Part shown: positions 15,921 to 24,111 of the stretch, in pieces
How the letters are laid out: each line of letters begins with the position of its first letter
Position numbering within the stretch: position 1 is the stretch's first letter
Source of the DNA: JAWKUK01 sp041398605
GTDB taxonomy: Bacteria; Planctomycetota; UBA1135; GCA-002686595
Direction of reading: 5' to 3'
NCBI GenBank assembly: GCA_041398605.1
Contig: JAWKUK010000004.1
Location: 1-64,000 of the forward strand
Length of the DNA: 64,000 nucleotides
Program-made: the position numbers and the translations under genes
Notes under the pieces: generated by a model
Databases searched by the model: none
Seen by the model: only the letters and a program-made list of their open reading frames with translations
Told to the model about the DNA's origin: nothing

Positions 15921-18900
15921 ATGAGCGCCCCCGACTTTGTCCACCTGCACGTCCACAGCGAGTACAGCCTGCTCGACGGCGCGAACCGCATCAGCGACAT
16001 GGTGAAGGCGTGCAAGGCCGACGGCCAGACGGCGGTCGCGCTGACGGACCACGGCAACATGTACGGCGCGATCGAGCTGTACCAGAAGGCCGGCGGCCAG
16101 GGCATCAAGCCGATCCTGGGCTGCGAGGTCTACATCGCGAAGCGCTCCATGCGCGAGAAGCACTCGAAGCGCGACGGCAACGGGTACAGCCACCTGACCC
16201 TGCTCGCGCGGACAAACGAGGGCTACAAGAACCTCGTCAAGCTCACGTCCGCAGGGTTCGTCGATGGCTTCCACTTCAAGCCGCGGATCGACCTCGCGCT
16301 GCTCGAGAAGCACGCCGCGGGGATCTCGTGCCTCTCGGGCTGCCTCGCGGGCGAGATCAACCAGCTGACGCGCGCCGGCAAGGAGCACGAGGCCGAGGAC
16401 CTCGCGACGAAGTTCCGCGACCTCTTTGGTCCTGAACACTTCTGGCTCGAGCTGCAGCGCAACGGCATCAAGATCCAAGCGGACGCGAACGAGGCGCTCG
16501 TGCGCATCCATCAGCGCACGGGGATCCCGCTCGTCGCGACGAACGACATCCACTACCTGCGCGCCGAGGACTGCCACGCGCAGGACGTGCTGCTCTGTAT
16601 CAACACAGGCGCGAAGAAGGCCGACAAGGACCGCTTCCGGTTCGACTCGAACACGCTGTACTTCGCGACGCGCGAGGAGATGGCGCACATGTTTCGGGAC
16701 CTGCCCGAGACGCTCTCCGCGACGATGGACGTCGCGGAGCAGGTCGACGTGAAGCTGAAGTTCGGCACCTACCATGTGCCGGAGTTCCGCTCGGACGACG
16801 GTGAGCCCGCGGACATGCTCTTCGATCGCCTGCTCGACGAGCGCCGCGCAGCGCTGTACGGCGCCGAGCACGCGGCGTCGAAGGAGCGCCTCGCGCACGA
16901 GAAGAAGGTCATCCGCGAGCTCGGCTTCGTGTCCTACTTCCTGATCGTCTGGGACCTGATCCGCTGGGCGCGGGACCACGACATCCCCGTCGGCCCGGGC
17001 CGCGGCTCGGCGGCCGGCTCGATCGTCGCCTACCTGCTCGACATCACGCGCCTCGACCCGCTGAAGTACGACCTGCTCTTCGAGCGCTTCCTGAACTCCA
17101 GCCGCGTGTCGATGCCCGATATCGACATCGACTTCTGCAAGGAAGGGCGCGAACGCGTCATCGAGTACACGCGCCAGCGCTACGGCGCGGACTGCGTGAC
17201 ACAGATCGTGACGTTCGGGACCATGGCGTCGCGGACCGTCGTGCGAGACGTCGGACGGGCCCTCGACCTGCCGCTGCGCGAGATCGACAAGATCGCCAAG
17301 AAGATCCCGGCGGGGCCGGGCGCGCCGAGCCTCGCGGAGGCGCTGGTGACCGACTCGGAGCTCCAAGCGTTCCGCGACCAGGGGCCGGAGTGGGCCGAGC
17401 TGTTCCGCTATTCGACCGCGCTCGAGGGCATGGCGCGCCACGTCTCGACCCACGCCGCGGGCGTCGTCATCACGCCGGGCCCGACCGTCGAGTTCGTCCC
17501 GCTCGGGCGCAACGGCGACGACATCACGACGCAGTATCCCGCCCCACAGCTCGAGGAGCTCGGCCTCCTCAAGATGGACTACCTTGGGCTGCGGACGCTG
17601 ACGATCATCGATCGCACGCTGAAGAACATCGCGCGCCTCGGGGGCACGCCGCCCGACATCGACAACCTGCCGCTCGATGACCCAAAGGTCTTCACGCTGC
17701 TCATGGCGGGCGACACGCTCGGCGTGTTCCAGCTGGAATCAGAGGGCATGCGCAAGCTCCTCGCGCGGCTGCGTCCTGACTGCTTCGACGACGTCGTGGC
17801 GGTGCTCGCGCTCTATCGACCTGGCCCGCTCGAGTCCGGCATGGTCGACATGTTCTGCAACCGCAAGCACGGCCTCGAGCCGATCGTCTACCCGCACGGC
17901 ACGCTCTCCGAGATCCTCGGGAACACCTACGGGTGCCTCGTGTATCAAGAGCAGATCATGCTCACGTCCGTGGCGCTCGGCGGCTTCTCGTTGAACGACG
18001 CGGACAACCTGCGCAAGGCGATGGGCAAGAAGAAGCCCGAGATCATGCAAAAGTTCTCGGCGCAGTTCATCGACGGCGCCGAGGCCAACGGCTGCGCGCG
18101 CGGCGCGGCGCAGGAGATCTGGGACAACATCATCAAGTTCGGGGGCTACGGCTTCAACAAGTCACACTCCGCTGCCTACGCGCTGATCACCTATCAGACC
18201 GCGTACCTCAAAGCGCACCATCGCACAGCGTTCCTCGCCGCGAACTTCTCGTGCGAGATGGGCGACTCCGACAAGGTCAAGGCGTTCATCGACGACTGCA
18301 AGCGCTCGCGCATCGCGGTCTTGCCGCCGAGCGCCTGGGAGTCGGACTGGGAGTTCACGCCGATCGAGAACGACGGGCAGCGCGCGATTCGGTTCGGGTT
18401 CGGCGCGGTCAAAGGGACCGGGCAGAAGGCGATCGAGGCGCTCATGCGCTCGCGCAGCAAGCTCGCGAGCGAGGGCACATCGCGGCCTGGCTTCCATGAG
18501 CTCGTCACCGCCGTCGACCCCCAGGAGATGGGCAAGATCGCGTGGGAGGCGATCATCAAGGCGGGCGCCTTCGATGAGGCGGGCCACAACCGCGGCGCCG
18601 TCATGGCCGCGATCGAGAAGGCCATGCGCGACGCGTCCGTGGCAGCGGCCGACCGACGCTCGGGGCAGGCCTCGATGTTCGACGTCTTCGGCGGCGGCGA
18701 CGATCCCAAGGCAAAGGACGCGTCCGACGGCATCGACCCGCGCGACGCGATCAGCAAGGCCGAAGTCCTGCGCCTCGAGTACGAGGCGCTGGGGTACTAC
18801 ATCTCCGGGCACCCCCTCGAAGAGCGCGCGGGGCTCGTCTCGCTCCTGTCGAGCTCCCCCATCTCGAAGCTCGGGGAATGTGCAGGCGGCACGGAGGTGC

Positions 18901-19400
18901 GCCTCGCCGGCCTCGTGCTCCAGAAGGCCGAGCTGATCGTGAAGTCAGGCAAGATGGCTGGCTCCAAGATGTGCCGCTTCCGGCTCGAGGACCTCTCGGG
19001 TTCGATCGGTGTGACGTGCTTCCCGCGCACCTATGAAGAGCAGAAGCTCCTCATCGAAGACGGGGCCGTGCTGCTCCTGCGCGGCAAGCTCGAAGAGGGC
19101 ACCGACGAGCCGGCCCTGTTGCTGGACGAGGTCTGGAACCTGACCGACGCGCTCGCTCAGTTCCGCGGCGGGCTGCAGGTGCAGGTCGGCCCCGAGGACC
19201 GCGAGCGCCTCACGCAGCTCATCGAGACGTGCGAGCGGCACAAAGGGCAGAGCCCGCTGTTCCTCCAGGCGCGCGGACACGACGGGCTCACCCGCAGGAT
19301 CCGGGCGGGCAAGGAGCGCTCGGTGCAGATCAGCGAAGAGCTCGCGAAGGAGCTCGTCGAGCTGATGGGCCCCGACCGAGTCGGGCTCGTCCGCGTGTGA
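15921..19400 (+). CDS. dnaE: DNA polymerase III subunit alpha
   Basis: Replicative polymerase of 1,159 residues. In order: an N-terminal PHP domain (FVHLHVHSEYSLLDGANR, ALTDHGNMYGA), the polymerase core with GPGRGSAAGSIVAYLL and the catalytic aspartates in MPDIDIDFCKEGRERVIEY, the fingers and HhH region (QEQIMLTSVALGGFSL, NKSHSAAYALITYQTAYLKAH), and a C-terminal OB fold (about 980-1080). Length and order are typical of DnaE1. The ATG at 15921 begins the PHP motif; an upstream in-frame extension is compositional noise. The 219-bp region before it carries 9-bp GGGGGCGCT-type repeats and no clear promoter. Confidence 0.98.
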   Translation: MSAPDFVHLHVHSEYSLLDGANRISDMVKACKADGQTAVALTDHGNMYGAIELYQKAGGQGIKPILGCEVYIAKRSMREKHSKRDGNGYSHLTLLARTNEGYKNLVKLTSAGFVDGFHFKPRIDLALLEKHAAGISCLSGCLAGEINQLTRAGKEHEAEDLATKFRDLFGPEHFWLELQRNGIKIQADANEALVRIHQRTGIPLVATNDIHYLRAEDCHAQDVLLCINTGAKKADKDRFRFDSNTLYFATREEMAHMFRDLPETLSATMDVAEQVDVKLKFGTYHVPEFRSDDGEPADMLFDRLLDERRAALYGAEHAASKERLAHEKKVIRELGFVSYFLIVWDLIRWARDHDIPVGPGRGSAAGSIVAYLLDITRLDPLKYDLLFERFLNSSRVSMPDIDIDFCKEGRERVIEYTRQRYGADCVTQIVTFGTMASRTVVRDVGRALDLPLREIDKIAKKIPAGPGAPSLAEALVTDSELQAFRDQGPEWAELFRYSTALEGMARHVSTHAAGVVITPGPTVEFVPLGRNGDDITTQYPAPQLEELGLLKMDYLGLRTLTIIDRTLKNIARLGGTPPDIDNLPLDDPKVFTLLMAGDTLGVFQLESEGMRKLLARLRPDCFDDVVAVLALYRPGPLESGMVDMFCNRKHGLEPIVYPHGTLSEILGNTYGCLVYQEQIMLTSVALGGFSLNDADNLRKAMGKKKPEIMQKFSAQFIDGAEANGCARGAAQEIWDNIIKFGGYGFNKSHSAAYALITYQTAYLKAHHRTAFLAANFSCEMGDSDKVKAFIDDCKRSRIAVLPPSAWESDWEFTPIENDGQRAIRFGFGAVKGTGQKAIEALMRSRSKLASEGTSRPGFHELVTAVDPQEMGKIAWEAIIKAGAFDEAGHNRGAVMAAIEKAMRDASVAAADRRSGQASMFDVFGGGDDPKAKDASDGIDPRDAISKAEVLRLEYEALGYYISGHPLEERAGLVSLLSSSPISKLGECAGGTEVRLAGLVLQKAELIVKSGKMAGSKMCRFRLEDLSGSIGVTCFPRTYEEQKLLIEDGAVLLLRGKLEEGTDEPALLLDEVWNLTDALAQFRGGLQVQVGPEDRERLTQLIETCERHKGQSPLFLQARGHDGLTRRIRAGKERSVQISEELAKELVELMGPDRVGLVRV

Positions 19401-19405
19401 TCGCG

Positions 19406-19443
19406 GACGGCGTGAGGGCGCGCCGCCGCGCCCGCACGCCGTC
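19406..19443. terminator. Strong two-part hairpin after dnaE
   Basis: GACGGCGTG (19406-19414) pairs with CACGCCGTC (19435-19443), and inside it GGGCGCG pairs with CGCGCCC around a 4-nt loop, with one A-G mismatch between the helices. It starts six bases after dnaE and lies between convergent dnaE and adk, so it can serve both strands, although no T run follows. Confidence 0.6.
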
Positions 19444-19462
19444 AGCAGCGAGCCGTCAAATC

Positions 19463-19518
19463 GAGCACCGAGGGGAGGGCGCCGAGGGGAGAGCGCCGAG
19501 GGGAGGGCACCGAGGAAT
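19463..19518. repeat. 14-bp tandem repeat, four copies
   Basis: Four units of the form GRGCRCCGAGGGGA lie head to tail between dnaE and adk. The first three are nearly exact and the fourth ends GAAT. No coding frame uses it. Confidence 0.75.
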
Positions 19519-19535
19519 CGGCGCCGCCTCCCGCC

Positions 19536-20114
19536 TCAGCGCGGCACGACCGCGCGGATTCGCGCAGCGACCTCGTCGACCGAGCCCATGCCGTCGATGC
19601 GGTGCACAGGGGTCACCCCGGTCTCTTCGTAATACGCGAGGCAGGGCTCGGACTGCTGGCGATAGGTGTCGATGCGCAGCTGGATCACGGCCGGGTCGGC
19701 GTCATCGGAGCGCCCTTGCGCCTGGGCGCGGCCAGCGAGGCGACGCTTGAGCTCCTCGTCGGCGACCTCGAGGACGACCACACCAGCGAGCGTCGTGCCC
19801 TTCGCCGCCAGGTAGCCGTCGAGCCACGCCGACTGGGGCACGTTGCGGGGGAACCCGTCGAGGAGGACCCCGCCCGTCGCATCCGGCTCCGCCAGACGAC
19901 CCGCGACCATACGGTTGGTGATCGAGTCAGGCACCAAGTTGCCGCTCGCGAGGATCGCCTCGACCTCTTTGCCGATGGCCGTCGCGCCCTTCAAGTGGGC
20001 GCGGAACATGTCACCCGTGGAGACATGGGGAACGCCGAGGTGCTGGGAGAAGCTCTGGGCCTGGGTCCCCTTGCCGGCCGCAGGCGGTCCGAACAGCAGA
20101 TAGAAGCCGGTCAT
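19536..20114 (-). CDS. adk: Adenylate kinase
   Basis: Interconverts ATP + AMP and 2 ADP. The 192-residue protein has the P-loop GPPAAGKGTQ (residues 9-18), the AMP-site motif STGDMFRAHLK, DGFPRNVPQ, and a lid with RLAGRAQAQGRSDDADP. The lid is short and lacks the zinc-binding cysteines, so this is the short form. The gene follows the ribosomal superoperon after a 337-bp spacer, instead of its common place between secY and infA. Confidence 0.96.
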   Translation of the reverse strand: MTGFYLLFGPPAAGKGTQAQSFSQHLGVPHVSTGDMFRAHLKGATAIGKEVEAILASGNLVPDSITNRMVAGRLAEPDATGGVLLDGFPRNVPQSAWLDGYLAAKGTTLAGVVVLEVADEELKRRLAGRAQAQGRSDDADPAVIQLRIDTYRQQSEPCLAYYEETGVTPVHRIDGMGSVDEVAARIRAVVPR

Positions 20115-20360
20115 CGCAGGATTCGAGGAGGGAACGCGCTCGGATGGGGCAGCGTCAGGGATCGGGGCGCGCCCCCAAGGGCTCGCGCAAGGATAACGCC
20201 GGTCTGGGTGGTGCTCTCATACCATCTGCCCAGGCGCCGGTGAGCAGACACGGTCGGTTCATCCCGACTTGCGGCAACGCAATCAAGTGGCGCGAGCGCG
20301 CCGCCCAGGCCGAAGTGAAGCGCGCGCGGGCCCGAATGGCGCGACGCAGCTCGGATACGT

Positions 20361-20390
20361 TCGCGGAGCGGGTGAAGACCCGCTCCGCGA
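20361..20390 (-). terminator. Perfect 13-bp hairpin after the ribosomal operon
   Basis: TCGCGGAGCGGGT (20361-20373) and ACCCGCTCCGCGA (20378-20390) form a perfect stem with a 4-nt loop, CTTC on the minus strand. With the hairpin at 20410-20438 it forms a double structure downstream of rplQ, a likely terminator or attenuator before adk. There is no T tract. Confidence 0.55.
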
Positions 20391-20409
20391 TGAAGCATGC
20401 CTGGGCGCC

Positions 20410-20438
20410 GGTGGGGGCGCTCCCCCACACCGGGCACG
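20410..20438 (-). terminator. GC hairpin directly after rplQ
   Basis: GCCGGTGGGGG and CCCCCACACCGG pair with a two-base bulge and a 4-nt loop, 14 bases past the rplQ stop. It is the first of two successive hairpins. Confidence 0.45.
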
Positions 20439-20451
20439 CCCGCGCGATCGA

Positions 20452-20844
20452 TCAGGCCTCAGCGTTCGCGAGCTCCGCCGCCGGAGTGCGCTCGACGAAC
20501 TCCAAGATCGAACGCTCGCCCGCATCGCCGAGGCGAGGCTTGAGCAGCTTCATGATCCGGCAGTAGCCGCCGGGACGCTGCTCGAAGCGCGGCCCGAGCG
20601 TGTCGAACAGCTTCTCAACGGCCTCCTTGCTGCGCAGCATGGCAAACGCACGGCGGCGGTTGTGGGTGGAAGAGACCTTGGCCAAGGTCACGAGCTTCTC
20701 CACGAAGGGCTTGACGGCCTTCGCCTTCGGCGACGTGGTGATGATGCGCTCGTGCTGGATCAGCGAGACCGCCATGTTCCTAGTCATGGCGATTCGGTGA
20801 CTGGTCGTGCGACCGAGCTTGAAGCCGGCTACGCGGTGTCGCAT
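20452..20844 (-). CDS. rplQ: 50S ribosomal protein L17
   Basis: The 130-residue protein begins MRHRVAGFKLGRTTSHRIAM, the conserved L17 start, and contains HERIITTSPKAKAVKPFVEKL and GGYCRIMKL. An in-frame upstream extension to 20961 overlaps the end of rpoA and was rejected. The acidic tail ELANAEA is short. It is the last ribosomal gene of the operon, 40 bp after rpoA. Confidence 0.97.
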   Translation of the reverse strand: MRHRVAGFKLGRTTSHRIAMTRNMAVSLIQHERIITTSPKAKAVKPFVEKLVTLAKVSSTHNRRRAFAMLRSKEAVEKLFDTLGPRFEQRPGGYCRIMKLLKPRLGDAGERSILEFVERTPAAELANAEA

Positions 20845-20884
20845 GGGTAAAGATTCGAAGCGAAAGAAGCGGCGGACGGAAGGA

Positions 20885-21877
20885 TCAATCGACGGGCATG
20901 CCCAGGGAGAGGCCACGCTCGGCGAGCTTGGCCTTGATCTCCGTGAGGCTCGTACGGCCAAGGTTCTTGAGGTTCATGACCTCGTTCTCGGACAAGCGCA
21001 CGAGGTCGCGCAGGGTGCGCATGTTGGCGCCATCGAGGCAGTTGCGGGCTCGAACGGAGAGCTCGAGGTCCGCGATCGGGAGGTCGAGCTGACGGGACAG
21101 CTCCGAGTTCTCGCGGTTGCGCTCGTGGAACTCCGAACGCTCGGGGACGTCGATCAACGGCTCCGAATCGTAGGAGGACTCGAAGAGCACAAAGGGGTTC
21201 AAGTGCTTGCGGTAGATCTTCGCCGCCTCGGTCAACGCGAGCTGCGGGTTGACCGTACCGTCGGTCCAGATCTCGAGCACGAGCCGGTCGTAGTTCGTGA
21301 ACTTGCCGACGCGGGTCGCCTCGATCGAGTAGCGGACCCGGTGGACCGGCGAGTAGAGCGCGTCGACCGGGATGGTCCCGAGCTCGAGCTCACCGTCGCG
21401 GTTCTCGTCCGCGGGCACGTAGCCGCGTCCACGCTGGACCGTGAGCTCGATGTCGAGGTCGGTGTCCATCGTCAGCGTGCAGATGTGCAGGTCGGCGTTC
21501 ATGACCTCCGCACCGGCTTCGCACTGGACGTCGGCGCCGGTGACCGGCCCCTTGGTCGAGCGCTGGATGCGGCACTTGATCGGCCCGTCGGTCTCGAGCT
21601 GCACGCGCAGCCGCTTGACGTTCAGGATGATGTCGGCCACGTCCTCGTAGACGCCCTCGAGGCTATCGAACTCGTGTTGCGCGCCCGTGATCCGGACGGC
21701 AGTGACGGCCGCGCCTTCGATCGAAGACAGGAGGACACGACGCAGGCCGTTGCCGATCGTGTGACCGAAACCACGCTCGAACGGCTCGATCGTAAACCGA
21801 CCGTAGTTCTTCGTGAGGGTCGCCTGGTCAGGCGCGACGCGGGACGGCAGTTCGAAGTTGCGCCAGCGGATTCTCAT
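20885..21877 (-). CDS. rpoA: DNA-directed RNA polymerase subunit alpha
   Basis: The 330-residue subunit nucleates RNA polymerase assembly. The N-terminal domain shows GFGHTIGNGLRRVLLSSIEGAAVTAVRI, the dimer and beta-contact region. The C-terminal domain, after a linker near residue 245, has LELSVRARNCLDGANMRTLRDLV and LGRTSLTEIKAKLAERGLSLG for UP-element and activator contact. Length and order are normal. It lies between rpsD and rplQ. Confidence 0.98.
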   Translation of the reverse strand: MRIRWRNFELPSRVAPDQATLTKNYGRFTIEPFERGFGHTIGNGLRRVLLSSIEGAAVTAVRITGAQHEFDSLEGVYEDVADIILNVKRLRVQLETDGPIKCRIQRSTKGPVTGADVQCEAGAEVMNADLHICTLTMDTDLDIELTVQRGRGYVPADENRDGELELGTIPVDALYSPVHRVRYSIEATRVGKFTNYDRLVLEIWTDGTVNPQLALTEAAKIYRKHLNPFVLFESSYDSEPLIDVPERSEFHERNRENSELSRQLDLPIADLELSVRARNCLDGANMRTLRDLVRLSENEVMNLKNLGRTSLTEIKAKLAERGLSLGMPVD

Positions 21878-22050
21878 GGGATGGTCCCTACGGCCGTATG
21901 TGCCTACGGCCTGTTGTGACGATTGGCGGTGAAGAGGGCGGCCGGCAAAGGCCTGGCGCTAGGTGAACTCGGGGCCCCAGGGCCTGCCCCCCGGATTGGG
22001 AGAGCACAGGCGCTGGAGCCAACGGGTCCGTTGATGTCGAGCGATTCAGA

Positions 22051-22679
22051 TCACTTCGAGCAAAGCTCGACGATCAGCTGCTCTTGGATCGGGAACTGGA
22101 AGTCCTCGCGGCGCGGCGTGCCCTTGACGGTGATGCTCATCGCATCGTCCGCGACGTCGAGCCAGTCCGGCTTGAAGCCGCTCTTGTTCACGTCGATCAG
22201 CTCCGACACGATCTTCTTCGTGTTCTCTTTGTCGCGCGGCGTGATCACGTCACCCGGGCGGACCCGGTACGACGGGATCGAGACGCGTCGACCGTTGACA
22301 CGGAAGTGCCCGTGGCAAACGAACTGACGGGCTTGGGCCATCGTGGTCGCGAAACCAGAGCACAGCACGACGTTGTCGAGGCGACGCGTCAGAAGGCTCA
22401 GGAGGTTCTCCCCGTGTTGCCCTTCATGCGCTCTGCTTCCTTGAAGTACAGCATGAACTGCCGCTCGAGCACGCCGAAGACGCGCTTCAGCTTTTGCTTC
22501 TCGCGCAGGCGCACGCCGTACTCGGTGATCTTCCGGCGGCTTTGCGCGTGCACGCCCGGCGGGTAGTCCCGCCGCTGCAGCACGGCGACCTTGCCGCTGG
22601 ATGTGTTCTGCCCGAGGAAGAAGAGGTTCATCCCCTCGCGGCGGCACTGCTTGACCTTGGGTCCGGTGTATCGGGCCAT
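22051..22679 (-). CDS. rpsD: 30S ribosomal protein S4, reading frame broken near 22410
   Basis: The N-terminal part reads MARYTGPKVKQCRREGMNLF to YFKEAERMKGNTG and then stops at 22398 in its own frame. The rest of S4, from ENLLSLLTRRLDNVVLCSGF through the S4 RNA-binding domain (QARQFVCHGHFRVNGRRV) to the C-terminus IPIQEQLIVELCSK-like end, continues in another frame. One added G in the run of four (22410-22413) joins them to a normal 209-residue S4. An essential single-copy gene is unlikely to be truly broken, so an assembly indel is the best explanation. The order rpsM-rpsK-rpsD-rpoA-rplQ is standard. Confidence 0.93.
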
Positions 22680-22710
22680 CGTTGGTTCTCGTGGTCGGGT
22701 AGCGGGGGGA

Positions 22711-23091
22711 TCAGACGCGGCGACGCTTACGAGCGCGGCAGCCGTTGTGCGGAAGCGGGGTGACGTCCTCGATCGTGGTGATGCGCAGGCCGGAGTTGGA
22801 GAGCGCGCGGATCGCGGACTCGCGACCCGAGCCAGCGCCCTTCACGCGGACCTCGATCTCCTTCAGGCCGTGGCGCATCGCGGACGACGCGGCGGTCTCG
22901 GCGGCGCGCTGCGCGGCGAACGGAGTGCTCTTGCGAGTCCCCTTGAAGCCTTGGCTGCCCGCCGTTCCCCAAGCGAGCGTGTTGCCCGCGAGGTCCGTAA
23001 GGGTGACGTGCGTGTTGTTGAACGACGCCTTGACGTGTGCCACGCCCTTGACGACGTTCTTCTTGACCTTGCGCTTGGTGGTTTTCGCCAT
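22711..23091 (-). CDS. rpsK: 30S ribosomal protein S11
   Basis: 126 residues with KKNVVKGVAHVKASFNNTHV, the block GFKGTRKSTPFAAQ, and the basic end HNGCRARKRRRV in place of the usual GCRPPKRRRV. The N-terminus is Lys-rich. It starts four bases after the rpsM stop. Confidence 0.98.
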   Translation of the reverse strand: MAKTTKRKVKKNVVKGVAHVKASFNNTHVTLTDLAGNTLAWGTAGSQGFKGTRKSTPFAAQRAAETAASSAMRHGLKEIEVRVKGAGSGRESAIRALSNSGLRITTIEDVTPLPHNGCRARKRRRV

Positions 23092-23095
23092 AGCG

Positions 23096-23479
23096 TTACT
23101 TCATCCCCTTGACGGACTTCTTGCCGGCCACGGTCTTCTTCGGGCCCTTGCGTGTACGAGCGTTGGTGCGCGTCCGCTGCCCGCGGAGGGGCAAGCTGCG
23201 ACGGTGGCGGATGCCGCGATAGCAGCCGATGTCGCGCAGACGCGAGATGTTCTGGGCCAGCGTACGACGCAGCTCACCCTCGACCACGTACTCCTTCTGG
23301 AGGTGGTTGGCGAGCTCCGTGAGCTGCTCCTCGTTCAGGTCCCGGGGCCTCATGCCCGGATCCAGCTTGAGGTCCTTGCAGACGTTCAGGGCCGTGTGAC
23401 GCCCAACCCCGTAAAGGTAGGTCAGGCTGATCTCCAGCCGCTTGTCGTTCGGGATGTCGACGCCGATGACGCGTGCCAT
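23096..23479 (-). CDS. rpsM: 30S ribosomal protein S13
   Basis: 127 residues, beginning MARVIGVDIPNDKRLEISLTY and containing the conserved RDIGCYRGIRHRRSLPLRGQRTRTNARTRKG segment (split here only for description) that contacts tRNA in the P site. The length is normal. A 250-bp spacer separates it from rpmJ upstream, long for this operon, with no promoter recognised. Confidence 0.98.
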   Translation of the reverse strand: MARVIGVDIPNDKRLEISLTYLYGVGRHTALNVCKDLKLDPGMRPRDLNEEQLTELANHLQKEYVVEGELRRTLAQNISRLRDIGCYRGIRHRRSLPLRGQRTRTNARTRKGPKKTVAGKKSVKGMK

Positions 23480-23729
23480 GGTTGTTGTTCGCTGACTCGA
23501 GAGAGCGCCCTACCCACCTGGGTCGAGAGCGCGAGGAATCGTATCTGGAATGGGCCGCGAGGCCGAATGAGTCGGGGGGGTTGGGCCCCTGAATCCAATC
23601 GGGAGAGCGGATCCATTCCGTGGGGCCATCGCTGGCACCACTTGCCCCTAGAAGCTGGTTGCCCTGTGGCGTTTCGCCCCAGGACGTCTCGTTCCGGGCC
23701 GCGTCGCCCTAGAACGACTGGCCCGAAGA

Positions 23730-23849
23730 CTACTTACCTTGCCGCTGCTTGTGGTTGGCGTCCGAGCGGCAAATGACGCGCAGTACGCCACGACGGCGGA
23801 CGATCTTGCAATGGGCGCACATGCGCCGAACACTGGTACGGACTTTCAT
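23730..23849 (-). CDS. rpmJ: 50S ribosomal protein L36
   Basis: A 39-residue protein starting MKVRTSVRRMCAHCKIVRRRG and ending with CRSDANHKQRQGK. Its zinc ligands Cys11, Cys14 and Cys27 are followed by a His, so this is the zinc-binding (C+) form. AGGAG precedes the ATG, and the start overlaps the infA stop by 4 bp (ATGA). The gene is short and easily missed. Confidence 0.95.
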   Translation of the reverse strand: MKVRTSVRRMCAHCKIVRRRGVLRVICRSDANHKQRQGK

Positions 23850-24103
23850 CGCCTTCTTCTCCTGCGTGCTCCACCACCGCGCCGGCGCTCGCCGCGACAG
23901 GTGATCCGACCCTTGCTGAGGTCGTAGGGGGACATTTCGACTGTGATCTTGTCACCAGGGAGGATCCGGATGTAGTGCATCCGCATCTTGCCGCTGACGT
24001 GCGCCATGATCTCGTGACCGTTCTCCAGCCGTGCCTTGAATCGGGCATTGGGCAGGGCCTCGGTCACGATGGCCTCGACGCTGATAGGTTCTTCTTTGGC
24101 CAT
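23846..24103 (-). CDS. infA: Translation initiation factor IF-1 with Arg-rich C-terminal extension
   Basis: OB-fold factor that blocks the ribosomal A site at initiation. MAKEEPISVEAIVTEALPNA begins the normal core, followed by GHEIMAHVSGKMRMHYIRI and GDKITVEMSPYDLSKGRI. IF-1 usually ends at GRITYR (about 72 residues). Here it goes on to 85 with GERRRGGGARRRRRR, and the stop codon overlaps the rpmJ start. An upstream in-frame extension of 16 residues reaches into secY and is rejected. Confidence 0.95.
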   Translation of the reverse strand: MAKEEPISVEAIVTEALPNARFKARLENGHEIMAHVSGKMRMHYIRILPGDKITVEMSPYDLSKGRITCRGERRRGGGARRRRRR

Positions 24104-24111
24104 ACGCGCGC

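Larger units (their letters stand above)
20115..20451. other. Spacer between rplQ and adk with two hairpins
   Basis: No gene is supported here. Just after rplQ are two strong stem-loops (listed separately). The remaining 240 bp before adk are less structured and may contain its promoter, but no clear -35/-10 pair was seen. Confidence 0.5.

Noticed and set aside
19463..19518. CRISPR array
   Set aside because: Units are only 14 bp and abut without spacers, and no cas gene is near.
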